49,599 nucleotides of DNA from Trueperella bernardiae. Its GTDB lineage: Bacteria > Actinomycetota > Actinomycetes > Actinomycetales > Actinomycetaceae. Below the pieces are notes generated by a model. The model did not search any database, was not told the origin of the DNA, and saw nothing but the letters and a program-made list of their open reading frames with translations. This document shows, one piece after another, positions 20,114 to 28,799 of this stretch (position 1 is its first letter; each line of letters starts with the position of its first letter). The stretch spans positions 1 through 49,599 of the forward strand of contig NZ_LNIZ01000010.1 in assembly GCF_001469025.1 (NCBI RefSeq). The letters are read 5' to 3'. The position numbers and the translations under genes are program-made.

Positions 20114-22786
20114 CTAGCGCTCATCTAACCGAATCATGTGAAGAACCAGCGCCCCGGTGTCGTCGGAGGCGTCCAAGTCCACGAGCGCCCACATCGCCCA
20201 CGTCATCTCCGCTTCGCCGGTCTCCGGCTCTGCCGAGCCCTCATCGTCGAGGATCTGCATGACCAGCCACAGGCGGCCCGGCTTGTGGCCCTCGAGCCAA
20301 TCTGAGGCCTCGTCTTCGCCCATGCCGGCCTGGAGCAGGTCCGCATACGAGGGGTCCTCGAGGATGGAGAAGAAGCGCTCCGAGCGTGAATCGGCGGTGG
20401 TGCCGAGCCGGGCGTAGACGTCCCAGTACGGGTCGATCGCGTCGGCCCAGCGGTCGGCGTCCCACGCGGGGTCGAGCCGAGCCAGGTAGCCGAAGTCGTC
20501 GCGGTCGAGCGCCTCGACCCGGGCGAACATGGCGTTGCGGACGGCCGTGCGCAGGGCGTGCTTGTTGCGCGTGAAGGTGATGTTGCCGTCCGTATCCGCG
20601 CCGAAAGCGGCCTCCTCGCCAGTCGTGCCATCGCCCGCCAGACCCGTGATCTCGTCCAGGGTCAGCCGCCCGTCGGCGATCGCCTCCCACTCGTCCAGCA
20701 ACGAGGAATCAATCGAGCGCACCAGCCGCCCCAGCCAGCCGATGATCTCCTCTACCTCGTCGTTGCGGTACTCGTGCGGCACGCTCTGGCGCAATGCCCG
20801 GTAAGTGTCCGTGAGGTAGCGCAGCACCACGCCCTCCGAGCGCGCCAGGTCATAGCGCGAGATGAGCTCGGTGAAGGTCATGCCCTCTTCGATCATCTGC
20901 CGTACCACCGACTTCGGCTCCAGCTCGTGGCCAGCTACCCACGGGTTCGTCTTCGCATACATCTGCAAGGTGGGCTCAAGCAGCTCCGCCAGCGGGCGCG
21001 GCCACGTGACCTCATCAGCCAGCGCCATCCGCTCGTTGTAATCCACGCCCTCGGCCTTGAGCTTGCCGATCAGCTCCCCGCGCGCGGTTTTGCGCTGGGC
21101 AACAAGCACCGGGGTGGGGTTTTCCTGCACGGCCTCCATCACCGAGACGACGTCGAGCGCGAAGTCCGCATCCTCCGGGTCGAGCAGGTCGAGCGCTGCC
21201 AGCGCAAATGGTGCCAGCGGGGAGTTGAGGGCGAAGTCGTCCGGCACGTCCTTCGAAAAGTGAATCGCCGGGCGGCCGGGGTGCTCGGCACGCCAGGCGC
21301 GGTCCTCGTGCGTAATCACCTCGGCCGTGCGAAGCGAGGCGTAGATATCCAGCGCCTGACGCACGAACTTATTGCGCGGCGTAGCCGGCTCATGATTATC
21401 GGTGAGGATCTTCGCGATCGCCGGCACCGGGTCCGGGCGCTGGAGCAAGTTGAGGATCATCGCGTGATCGACCCGGAAATGCGACGTCAGCTTCTCCGGC
21501 TGGGCCTCCCGCAGCCGCTCGAACGTCTTCTGCGACCACGACACCTCCCCGTCCGGCGGCTTGACCTTCTGCACCCGCTTGATCCGCGCCGGGTCATCCC
21601 CGGCCTTGCGCAGGCGCCGCGCGTTTTCGACGTCGTGCTCCGGCGCTTGCACGACGACGTAGCCCACCGTGTCGTATCCCGCCCGGCCCGCGCGCCCGGC
21701 GATCTGGTGGAACTCGCGCGCGCCGAGATTGCGCATCTTCGCGCCGTCGAACTTCACCAGCGACGTGATGAGCACCGTGCGGATCGGCACGTTAATGCCC
21801 ACGCCCAGCGTGTCCGTGCCGCAAATGACCACTAGCAGGCCCGCCTGGGTGAGCTTTTCCACCAGACGGCGGTAGCGGGGGAGCAGACCGGCATGGTGGA
21901 CGCCCACGCCGTTGCGCAGCATCTTCGACAGGGTCTGGCCAAAGCCCGGGCTGAACTTGAAATTGCCGAGCGCCGCGCGGATGCGTTCACGCTGATCGCT
22001 CGAGATGAGCGAGGTGGACATCAGCGCCTGGGCCTGCGCCACCGCCTCCCGTTGCGAGAAATGCACCACGTACACCGGGGCCATGTGCGTGGCCACCAGC
22101 TCCTCGATCACCTCGCTCACCGGCTCCGTGGAGTAGGTGAAGTGCAGGGGGACCGGGCGGACGGCATCGTCGACGATCGAAACTGGGCGGCCCGTGCGTC
22201 GCTCAAGGTCCTCGACAAAGAACGACGTGTCGCCCAAGGTGGCCGAAAGCAGAATCTGCTGCGCCTGCGGCAACTCCAGCAGCGGCACCTGCCAGGCCCA
22301 GCCACGCTGCGGGTCGCCGTAGAAGTGGAATTCGTCCATGACGACGACGCCGACATCCGCCTCCTCGCCCTCGCGCAACGCGATGTTGGCCAGGATCTCC
22401 GCCGTGGCGCAGATGATCGGGGCGCCGGGGTTGATCGAGGAATCGCCCGTGATCATGCCGACGTTATGAGCGCCGAACTGGCCGATGAGGTCAAAGAACT
22501 TCTCCGACACGAGCGCCTTGAGTGGGGCCGTGTAGTAGGCCGTGCGGCCGGTGGCCAGGCCCGCGAAAAGCGCCTGCGCGGCAATCAGCGACTTGCCCGA
22601 GCCGGTGGGTGTGGCGACGATGACGTGGTCGCCGGCAACGATGTGCAGGAGGGCCTCCTCCTGATGCGGGTACATCCGCTTGCCCGAGGACTCGAAGGCG
22701 TCCGTGAAGGCCTCCAGGATCGAGTCGGGGGAGGGGTCAAGGCCGTGGTCATCTTCCAGACGGTCAAGGGCGTGGTTAAGGATCAT
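20114..22786 (-). CDS. DEAD/DEAH-box helicase with DUF3516-type C-terminus
   Basis: The 890-aa protein has Walker A in VATPTGSGKSL (about residue 57 from this start), the DExH box DEFHF, motif III SATLGD and a helicase C-terminal domain with GRAGRAGYD, followed by a long conserved tail typical of actinobacterial DUF3516 helicases (related to the Ski2/HelY group). An RNA or DNA unwinding role is likely but the target is unknown. The ATG at 22786 fits the family N-terminus. It has no Shine-Dalgarno, which suggests coupling to the small upstream ORF. As sequenced, the frame stays open through that ORF, giving a 972-aa fusion. Confidence 0.88.
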   Translation of the reverse strand: MILNHALDRLEDDHGLDPSPDSILEAFTDAFESSGKRMYPHQEEALLHIVAGDHVIVATPTGSGKSLIAAQALFAGLATGRTAYYTAPLKALVSEKFFDLIGQFGAHNVGMITGDSSINPGAPIICATAEILANIALREGEEADVGVVVMDEFHFYGDPQRGWAWQVPLLELPQAQQILLSATLGDTSFFVEDLERRTGRPVSIVDDAVRPVPLHFTYSTEPVSEVIEELVATHMAPVYVVHFSQREAVAQAQALMSTSLISSDQRERIRAALGNFKFSPGFGQTLSKMLRNGVGVHHAGLLPRYRRLVEKLTQAGLLVVICGTDTLGVGINVPIRTVLITSLVKFDGAKMRNLGAREFHQIAGRAGRAGYDTVGYVVVQAPEHDVENARRLRKAGDDPARIKRVQKVKPPDGEVSWSQKTFERLREAQPEKLTSHFRVDHAMILNLLQRPDPVPAIAKILTDNHEPATPRNKFVRQALDIYASLRTAEVITHEDRAWRAEHPGRPAIHFSKDVPDDFALNSPLAPFALAALDLLDPEDADFALDVVSVMEAVQENPTPVLVAQRKTARGELIGKLKAEGVDYNERMALADEVTWPRPLAELLEPTLQMYAKTNPWVAGHELEPKSVVRQMIEEGMTFTELISRYDLARSEGVVLRYLTDTYRALRQSVPHEYRNDEVEEIIGWLGRLVRSIDSSLLDEWEAIADGRLTLDEITGLAGDGTTGEEAAFGADTDGNITFTRNKHALRTAVRNAMFARVEALDRDDFGYLARLDPAWDADRWADAIDPYWDVYARLGTTADSRSERFFSILEDPSYADLLQAGMGEDEASDWLEGHKPGRLWLVMQILDDEGSAEPETGEAEMTWAMWALVDLDASDDTGALVLHMIRLDER

Positions 22787-23032
22787 GGGAGAGTCTCGGG
22801 GTCGATGGTTGGCGAGTCGGCGGGGGGGGGCGGCGCCAGTGGCGTCGTTCGTGCGGCGGGCTCGGGCGACGGCGCGCCAGGACTCGGCGGCAAGCAGGGC
22901 CAGTGCGAGCACAATGAGGATCGCGCGCTCGGTGGAGTTGGCCCGGAAGGCGAAGAACGCCAACAAAATCGCGCCGAACACGATGAGCGGGTTAAACGTG
23001 GAGCGCCAAAACAAGCGTTGCAAGGTTCCCAC
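22783..23032 (-). CDS. Small two-span membrane protein joined to the helicase through a C9 tract
   Basis: It starts at GTG 23032 with GGGAGGA (23038-23044) and a TATGAT -10 box (23061-23066). The product has two hydrophobic segments (NPLIVFGAILLAFFAF and RAILIVLALALLAAE, residues 14-50). On the minus strand nine C (22822-22830) follow. With nine C the frame runs into the helicase; with eight it would stop at a TGA overlapping the helicase ATG (ATGA), giving 82 aa. The 250-base span is one base more than a multiple of three, so a one-base insertion, real or from sequencing, is likely. I do not recognise the family. Confidence 0.6.
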
Positions 23033-23103
23033 GGCTATCCTCCCAGTTGGCTACCGGGTTATCATATACGAAAGGCGACCAGCCTGAGCTGATCGCCTTT
23101 CCT

Positions 23104-23179
23104 TGGTACACCGCCTGGGACTCGAACCCAGAACCCTCTGATTAAGAGTCAGATGCTCTGCCAGTTGAGCTAGCGGTGC
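23104..23179 (-). tRNA. tRNA-Lys (anticodon CTT)
   Basis: The 76-nt cloverleaf has acceptor GCACCGC pairing with GCGGTGT, anticodon loop CTCTTAA and T-arm GGTTCGAGTCC. The CCA end is encoded. Confidence 0.97.
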
Positions 23180-23192
23180 GCAACGATGTTTT

Positions 23193-23222
23193 ACTGTAGT
23201 CCCGCACAGGCACTTCGCGCAA
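23193..23222 (-). promoter_or_regulatory. Promoter of tRNA-Lys
   Basis: On the minus strand TTGCGC (23217-23222) and TACAGT (23193-23198) are 18 bases apart, and the tRNA starts 13 bases after the -10 box. Confidence 0.55.
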
Positions 23223-23418
23223 ATTGATCGGGCACATTTCCGCTGTGAACTGGGGCACCACTGGTGGGTGTGGGTTGCGGTGCGGGCTGGGGCGCCGGTG
23301 TGGGAGGGCCGCGAGGCGCCGGGGTGGACGCGAGGCGAGGGGTGGCGTCGCGAATCGTGTGACGGCGTCATGTGACGCGGACTTACCCCGTTGTCGCGCG
23401 CCGGAGCGGCAAATCCAT

Positions 23419-23424
23419 TAGAAT
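23419..23424 (+). promoter_or_regulatory. -10 box of the ATP-grasp gene (leaderless)
   Basis: TAGAAT ends seven bases before the GTG at 23432, and no Shine-Dalgarno is present. An inverted repeat GCGTCA-TG-TGACGC lies about 50 bases upstream and could bind a regulator. Confidence 0.6.
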
Positions 23425-23431
23425 CGCAGGC

Positions 23432-24361
23432 GTGGCTCAACCAAAAGTTTTTCTAGCGACCTCCGAGAATCTGCCCAACCTGTCCGAGGACGAGCAGGGC
23501 CTTCCCGATGCCTTGCGCGATCGCGGGATTGAACCCGTGGTGGCCGTCTGGTCCGACCCGTCGGTCAACTGGGGGCAATCCGACCTCACCGTGGTACGCT
23601 CCGTGCGCGACTACGCCAAGGCGCCCAAGCAGTTCATGAAGTGGGCCTACTCGGTGCCGCGCATCGCTAACTCGGCGAAGACCATGGAATGGAACATGGA
23701 CAAGCACTACATGCAGGCACTGGAGAAGCTGGGGTTGCCCGTCATCCCCACCGTCTGGCTCGAGCCCGAGCAGCGCCTGTCCAAGCAGCAGATCCACTCC
23801 CGCTTCCCCTCCTACGGTGACTTCGTCATCAAGCCCGCGGTGTCATCGGGCGGGCGAGGCACCGGGCGCTACACCGCCACTGACGCCACCTCCCGCGGCG
23901 AAGCCATCCTCCACGCCCAGTACGAGCTCAACGCCGGACGCTCCGTCATGGTCCAGCGCTACCTGGAGGACATCGACGTGGCCGGAGAGACCTCGCTTGT
24001 GTACCTCAACGGGCTGGCCTCCTACCAGGTGGAAAAGGATCCGATGCTCCACCCGCGCTACCGCAACACCAGTGAGGCCGGGGTGGTGGAGGAAGTCGTG
24101 CGCGCCACTGAGGCCTCCGAGGAGACTTGGCGCTGGGGCGAACGAATCCGCCGCGCCCTGCACGCCCACATCAAGAACATGTCCGGCCGCGACGAACTCC
24201 TCCTGTTCAACCGGGTGGACCTGGTGCGCGGTGCGCCGGACTCCGAGGAAGAGTTCTACGTCATGGAAGTCTCGCTCATCGACGGCCAGCTCTACCTGTC
24301 CCAGGACGAGGACCACCTCACCCGCTTCGCCGACGCCATCCAAATGCGCGCCTTCTGGTGA
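23432..24361 (+). CDS. ATP-grasp domain protein of unknown substrate
   Basis: The 309-aa protein resembles the RimK/glutathione-synthetase group of ATP-grasp ligases. A nucleotide-binding lysine is in YGDFVIKPAVSSGGRGTGRY (about residues 128-147), the hinge region is MVQRYLEDIDVAGETSLVY (about 172-190), and the metal-binding acidic end is EFYVMEVSLIDGQLYL (about 275-290). Such enzymes ligate a carboxylate to an amine or thiol through an acyl phosphate. The GTG start is chosen because a TAGAAT -10 box precedes it by seven bases; the frame is open further upstream. It stands alone between tRNA-Lys and tRNA-His, so context gives no substrate. Confidence 0.8.
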   Translation: MAQPKVFLATSENLPNLSEDEQGLPDALRDRGIEPVVAVWSDPSVNWGQSDLTVVRSVRDYAKAPKQFMKWAYSVPRIANSAKTMEWNMDKHYMQALEKLGLPVIPTVWLEPEQRLSKQQIHSRFPSYGDFVIKPAVSSGGRGTGRYTATDATSRGEAILHAQYELNAGRSVMVQRYLEDIDVAGETSLVYLNGLASYQVEKDPMLHPRYRNTSEAGVVEEVVRATEASEETWRWGERIRRALHAHIKNMSGRDELLLFNRVDLVRGAPDSEEEFYVMEVSLIDGQLYLSQDEDHLTRFADAIQMRAFW

Positions 24362-24405
24362 TGTGCTTCACCGCTGCCGTTTAGGCGGGGTGGGGCCTGG
24401 CTTGA

Positions 24406-24411
24406 TATAGT
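24406..24411 (+). promoter_or_regulatory. Possible -10 box of tRNA-His
   Basis: TATAGT lies 35 bases before the tRNA. No clear -35 was seen. Confidence 0.4.
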
Positions 24412-24446
24412 TTCAATTCGTTGCCGCGGCGAAAGCCAACGCGCAT

Positions 24447-24522
24447 GGTGGCTGTAGCTCAGTGGTAGAGCACCTGGTTGTGGTCCAGGGGGTCGCGGGT
24501 TCAATCCCCGTCAGCCACCCCA
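24447..24522 (+). tRNA. tRNA-His (anticodon GTG)
   Basis: The acceptor GTGGCTG pairs with CAGCCAC, the anticodon loop is TTGTGGT, and the extra 5' G (24447) opposite C73 is the mark of tRNA-His. CCA is encoded at 24520-24522. Confidence 0.97.
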
Positions 24523-24527
24523 TACAA

Positions 24528-24572
24528 AACCCGGGAATCTCAACGAAAAGTGAGAAACCGGGGTTCTTTCTT
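24528..24572 (+). terminator. Terminator of tRNA-His
   Basis: AACCCGG pairs with CCGGGGTT, with an inner TCTCA/TGAGA helix, followed by the T-rich CTTTCTTT. Confidence 0.7.
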
Positions 24573-24739
24573 TCCCCGCCGTGCAACCAACGTGCAACCA
24601 TGAAACCAAAACCGTGAGTGTTGTCGTCCTCGTCGTCCCGCTCACCCTCGTGGTCGCCCTTGACGCCGCCGGTAGAGCCTAGGCGCCCTACATTCCAAGC
24701 CGGGGCGGCATCGACGAACTCACCGACGACGACAGCGGC
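24573..24739. other. Gene-free stretch after tRNA-His
   Basis: No supported gene is seen. GTGCAACCA occurs twice within 16 bases just after the terminator. The place, beside a tRNA 3' end, is one where elements integrate, but no integrase or exact tRNA-end duplication was found. Confidence 0.4.
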
Positions 24740-24821
24740 GGATTAAAGAAAACTGGACGTTTTCGGGGCGATCTCCTCATATAAGAAGATCGGCCCGAAA
24801 ACGTCCAAAATATTCTAATCC
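24740..24821. repeat. Large palindrome with GGACGTTTTCGG arms, copy 1
   Basis: A 54-nt palindrome (24754-24807) centred at 24780/24781 pairs at 24 of 27 positions. GGATTA (24740-24745) and TAATCC (24816-24821) extend the symmetry exactly to 82 nt. The arms GGACGTTTTCGG/CCGAAAACGTCC and the central ATAT recur at 48067-48120. It lies just after the 3' end of orn and could end its transcription. Confidence 0.85.
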
Positions 24822-24834
24822 GGGGCCGGAGTGG

Positions 24835-25470
24835 CTACTTATCGGCGGCCCGGTCCCGAGTCAGGTCCGCCAGGATTTCCTTGGTGGCGGCCCGGGACTC
24901 CTCGGTGCTCGGCCCTTCGCCGGCGGGCATGAGGATGGCCCGGTAGTAGCGCAGTTCGTCGATGGAGTCGTAGATGTCGCCGAGCGCGGTGTGGTTGCCG
25001 GTCTTCTCGGGGGAGGCGAAGTACACGCGCGGGAACCAGCGCTTGGCGAGCTCCTTGATGGAGGACACGTCGATCACCCGGTAGTGCAGGTGGTCGACCA
25101 GCAGGGGCATGTCGCGGGCGAGGAAGGTGCGGTCGGTGCCAACCGAGTTCCCGCCGAGCGGGGCCTTGCGCCCTTCGGGTACGAAGCGCTTGACGTAGGC
25201 CAACACCTGCTCTTCGGCGTCGGCCATATTGAGCCCGCCGTCCCACTCGTCGATGAGGCCGGTGACAGTGTGCATGTTGCGGACGAAGGGATCCATTTGG
25301 GCTACGGCCTGCTCGGAGGGTTTCATCACCAGGCGAAGGCCGGCGTCGAGCGGGTTGAGCTGGGCGTCCGTGACAACCACGGCGATTTCTACCAGCGAGT
25401 CGACCTCGAGATCGAGGCCCGTCATTTCACAGTCAATCCAGACAATTGGCGTGTCGTTATTCATGCTCAC
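24835..25470 (-). CDS. orn: Oligoribonuclease
   Basis: The 211-aa DEDDh exonuclease degrades two- to five-base RNA remnants and pGpG. The first motif is WIDCEMTGLD (Asp and Glu metal ligands, about residues 11-20), followed by GNSVGTDRTFL and the C-terminal HTALGDIYDSIDELRYY with the catalytic His and Asp. The GTG at 25470 sits six bases after a TAGAAT box (25477-25482), so a leaderless start there is preferred; ATG 25464 is the alternative. Confidence 0.96.
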   Translation of the reverse strand: MSMNNDTPIVWIDCEMTGLDLEVDSLVEIAVVVTDAQLNPLDAGLRLVMKPSEQAVAQMDPFVRNMHTVTGLIDEWDGGLNMADAEEQVLAYVKRFVPEGRKAPLGGNSVGTDRTFLARDMPLLVDHLHYRVIDVSSIKELAKRWFPRVYFASPEKTGNHTALGDIYDSIDELRYYRAILMPAGEGPSTEESRAATKEILADLTRDRAADK

Positions 25471-25476
25471 GCACCC

Positions 25477-25482
25477 ATTCTA
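25477..25482 (-). promoter_or_regulatory. -10 box of orn (leaderless)
   Basis: TAGAAT on the minus strand ends exactly six bases before the GTG start of orn. Confidence 0.6.
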
Positions 25483-25487
25483 GCAAG

Positions 25488-25560
25488 CGCCCCCAGCAGG
25501 ACTCGAACCTGCGACACATGGCTTAGAAGGCCACTGCTCTATCCGCTGAGCTATGGAGGC
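25488..25560 (-). tRNA. tRNA-Arg (anticodon TCT)
   Basis: The 73-nt cloverleaf has acceptor GCCTCCA with TGGGGGC, anticodon loop CTTCTAA and T-arm GGTTCGAGTCC. CCA is not encoded. Confidence 0.96.
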
Positions 25561-25651
25561 AATCAGTTTATGATACCGCCGGCGCCGGCGAGCGGGTCAA
25601 ATGGCGGGGAGCCCAATCGATATTTAGGTCCTTTTGGGACACAATAGAGGT

Positions 25652-27196
25652 GTGAGTACTCCAGCATTTTCCCGTGCCAGTTTGGCTGGCCTCGTCACGC
25701 GCACGATCGACGAGCTTCGCAAGGTCGAGCTGCCGTTGGAGATGCCGGGGGCGCGGGAGTTGATGGAGTCGCGTCGGCAGTTGCTGACCCAGCTGGAGAG
25801 CCGGATCTTGCCGCATCTGCATTCGGATGAGCTCCCGGCGGTGATCGTGTTTGGCGGTTCGTCGGGGGCGGGTAAGTCCACGCTGGTCAATTCGTTGATC
25901 GGCCGGGAGGTGTCGCCAGCGTCGGTGCTGCGCCCCACGACGCGCACGCCCGTCATGATTATGCACCCCAGCGATTTTCCGAAGATGGAGAGCCACGCGC
26001 TTGCCAAGATGGGCAAGTATGAGCCGGTGGACTCGGGCATTGAGGGCATCGTGATTGTGGACGCGCCGGACCTCGATTCGGTGGACGACGCCAACCGCGC
26101 CCTATCTTCGCGCCTCATCGACGCGGCAGACCTGTGGGTATTCGTCACCACAGCCTCCCGTTACGGCGACGCCGTGGCATGGGACACGCTCCAGGTAGCT
26201 AATGCGCGCGGGGTGACGTGTGCGGTGGTGCTGGACCGGGTGCCGGCGTCGGCGCTGTCGGTGGTGCGGCGCGACCTGGCCGAGCGCATGGGCCGGATGG
26301 GCTTGGCAGAGAGCCCGCTGTTTATTGTTCCCGACGCCGGGGCGCACGAAGGCCTGCTGCCCGAGGAGTACGTGGCGGATTTGCGTCAGTGGCTGGAGGT
26401 GGTGGCTCGTACGAAGGCAGCCGATTCGTTGGTGGCTCGAACCACGGCCGCGACCCTGCCGCAGTTGCGCCGCGATCTGCTCGTGTTGGCCGACGCGGTG
26501 GAGGCCCAGGAGCACGCGCTGACTGACCTCAAAGATAAGGCGGTTGAGGGCGCCCACGCCCCGCTGGAGAAGCTGGCCACGAACATCGAGCATGGCCGGT
26601 TTGGGCAGGGAGCGCCGACCACGTCATGGCTGTCGCTGGCGTCGACGGGCGGGCCGCTGGCGGGCATGGTGGCGGGCCGCAAGCCGAATGTGTTCGGCCG
26701 TCGTAGTGGAACGCGCGACCGGGCGATGACCACGGTTTTTGACGCGGTGGCCACCTCGGTGGGCGTGGCGCTCACGCAAGGTTTGACGGCCGCGCGGGCG
26801 AACGTGGATCAGGCGTGGGCGTTCGACGTCGTCAACACCTCCGACCTGCGTCAGCGCGCGAACGAGCGGCTGGACCTGGATGCGATCGCGCAGCGCGCGG
26901 TGGACGCATGGAAGGCTGACCTGCTGGCCAAGTACGTGCCGGATAACCCGTGGCTGGGCAAGTCGGGGCAGGCGGCGCTGCTGGGTGCGGCGGCCGCCGG
27001 CATTTCGGGTGCGCGCAAAGCGGCGGAGAATCTTGGGGCGAAGGCTGAGGTGCGGGAGGCGCGTGAGGACCTGTCGGCCCGGGTGCGGGGCGCGATGGAT
27101 GAGCTGGTAGCCGCCTATACCGGCGTCGTGAACGAGATAGATGTGGGGGACGCGGCCTCGCTGCGGTTGCGCGCCACCGAGTTTTTACACCGATAG
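25652..27196 (+). CDS. P-loop GTPase-like protein, first of a tandem pair
   Basis: The 514-aa protein has a Walker A/G1 motif GGSSGAGKST (about residues 68-77), PTTRTPV in the G2 place, and a G3-like DAPDLDSV (about 138). A clear NKxD (G4) is missing; VLDRVP stands in its place. The C-terminal half is mostly helical. It resembles bacterial dynamin-like and Era-like GTPases, without a certain family. GTG 25652 follows a CACAAT box by six bases. The next gene, seven bases on, is a second GTPase, so the two probably work together. Confidence 0.7.
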   Translation: MSTPAFSRASLAGLVTRTIDELRKVELPLEMPGARELMESRRQLLTQLESRILPHLHSDELPAVIVFGGSSGAGKSTLVNSLIGREVSPASVLRPTTRTPVMIMHPSDFPKMESHALAKMGKYEPVDSGIEGIVIVDAPDLDSVDDANRALSSRLIDAADLWVFVTTASRYGDAVAWDTLQVANARGVTCAVVLDRVPASALSVVRRDLAERMGRMGLAESPLFIVPDAGAHEGLLPEEYVADLRQWLEVVARTKAADSLVARTTAATLPQLRRDLLVLADAVEAQEHALTDLKDKAVEGAHAPLEKLATNIEHGRFGQGAPTTSWLSLASTGGPLAGMVAGRKPNVFGRRSGTRDRAMTTVFDAVATSVGVALTQGLTAARANVDQAWAFDVVNTSDLRQRANERLDLDAIAQRAVDAWKADLLAKYVPDNPWLGKSGQAALLGAAAAGISGARKAAENLGAKAEVREAREDLSARVRGAMDELVAAYTGVVNEIDVGDAASLRLRATEFLHR

Positions 27197-27203
27197 GGGA
27201 TGT

Positions 27204-28658
27204 ATGGATCGCCAGGCAGATGAAGAGGTCATTGGGCGGCTGAAGGCATTGCAACGCGCGGTGGGTGCGGGCGGGCCCTACTTCGACCAGTTTGTGGCCA
27301 ACCGCGCCCAGGACGATCTGCGCCGCGCCCAGGAGCGGATGCGGCTCGGGCTGGACACCACGGTGGCGGTGCTGGTGGGTGGCACGGGTTCGGGCAAGTC
27401 GACCATGTTTAACGCGATCACGGAGCTGGATTTCGCGGACTCGGGTGATATTCGTCCGACGACGGAGCGGGCGGCCGCCTGCACGTTCGACGTGGACGCG
27501 AGCGAGTTGCTCGACTACCTTCAGGTGGATCCGGACCGCCGGATTGAGCATTCGTCGATCTTGACGGTGGGCAATGACCGGCTGGACGGGCTGGTGCTGC
27601 TCGATTTGCCGGACCATGATTCGGTGGCGCTCGCGCACTCGGCGCAGGTGGATCGCCTGCTGCCGATGGCGGACCTGCTGATCTGGATTGTGGATCCGCA
27701 AAAGTACGCGGACGAGGTGCTGCACAAGGGCTTCTTCGAGACGTTGGGTGGACGGCAGGAGGCGATGGTCGTGGTGATGAACCAGATCGACCGCGTGCCG
27801 GCTGACCAGCGCGCTACCCTGCTCGGCGACCTGCGTTCCCTGCTCGACCGTGACGGCCTGACCGAGGTGCCGATCCTTGGGGCGTCGGCGCTGACGGGGG
27901 AGGGCGTGGACGCGGTGCGTGACCTGCTGGCCCGGGCCGTGGCTGGCCAGTCCTTCAACGCGCGCACGGCCGCCGCTGAGCTCGACGCAATCGCGGGCCG
28001 CCTGCGGGCCAACGTGGGCCGGGAGGAGCCGGACGTGGACGGGCAGGCCGTGGCCGATATCAATGACAGGATCGTGCGTTCTTCGGGCATCCCGTCGGTG
28101 GTGGAGTCGATCCGGGTGTCGGGCCAGTCTTACCAGGCGTCCGCGCTGGTGGTGCCTGAGCAGCCGGCGAATACGATGGTGCACGCAATACGCGACGCGT
28201 GGGTGGCGCACGTGCGTACCGGCCTGCCACCCGTGTGGCAGGAGGCCGTGACGAGCGCGGTGTCGCCCGCTGATCGCTTCCGCCGCGCGCTGGGTGCGGC
28301 TATTCGCACGACGCCGTTGCCGGACATCTCCCGCACCCCGGCTTTCGCTGGGCTCGTTGGGGGAGTGGCTCTCGCGGTGGGGGCCGTGGTGTTTGCGGTG
28401 CTTGGCGCGATGGGCACTGGGGTGACGATCGGCGTCGTGGCGGGCGGTGTGGTGCTGGGCTTGCTGGTGGCGTGGCTGGGCAAGAGCGCGGTGGTGCGGA
28501 GCGCGGCGCGCGCGGCCGCGGCCTACGAGCGCAACGTGCGTGAGGCCGTGGGCGAGGCAACCGAGGAGCATTTGGTTGCCGGCCCGCGCGAGATCCTCTC
28601 CCAGCACCGGCAAACGCGCGAGGCACTTGATTCCGAGGTGTTCGCGGGCACGGCGTAA
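27204..28658 (+). CDS. Membrane-anchored GTPase, second of a tandem pair
   Basis: The 484-aa protein has G1 GGTGSGKST (about residues 57-65), a threonine-containing PTTERAA (G2), G3 DLPDHDSV, G4 NQID and G5 GASAL, thus a full GTPase set. Near the C-terminus are two adjacent hydrophobic spans (GLVGGVALAVGAVVFAVLG and IGVVAGGVVLGLLVAWLG), then a basic helical tail. This hairpin anchor is like that of dynamin-type and YcjX/DUF697-type GTPases. The ATG at 27204 has AGGGGA before it. Adjacent GTPase pairs also occur as DynA/DynB and IniA/IniC in actinobacteria; homology to those is not shown. Confidence 0.75.
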   Translation: MDRQADEEVIGRLKALQRAVGAGGPYFDQFVANRAQDDLRRAQERMRLGLDTTVAVLVGGTGSGKSTMFNAITELDFADSGDIRPTTERAAACTFDVDASELLDYLQVDPDRRIEHSSILTVGNDRLDGLVLLDLPDHDSVALAHSAQVDRLLPMADLLIWIVDPQKYADEVLHKGFFETLGGRQEAMVVVMNQIDRVPADQRATLLGDLRSLLDRDGLTEVPILGASALTGEGVDAVRDLLARAVAGQSFNARTAAAELDAIAGRLRANVGREEPDVDGQAVADINDRIVRSSGIPSVVESIRVSGQSYQASALVVPEQPANTMVHAIRDAWVAHVRTGLPPVWQEAVTSAVSPADRFRRALGAAIRTTPLPDISRTPAFAGLVGGVALAVGAVVFAVLGAMGTGVTIGVVAGGVVLGLLVAWLGKSAVVRSAARAAAAYERNVREAVGEATEEHLVAGPREILSQHRQTREALDSEVFAGTA

Positions 28659-28799
28659 AAGCGCGGGATTACGCGAAAAAAGTTCTCCACAGGTCGCGTT
28701 CGTGGCTGCGTGACCCCATTTTCGGGGTAGTCCGAAAACGCGGCGTCGCGGAAATTGGCAAAGTCGGAAGTGCCACTTTCCAGCAATGAAGGAGAACTG

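Noticed and set aside
24573-24739. Integration site at the 3' end of tRNA-His.
   Set aside because: No duplicated tRNA end and no integrase remnant could be shown.
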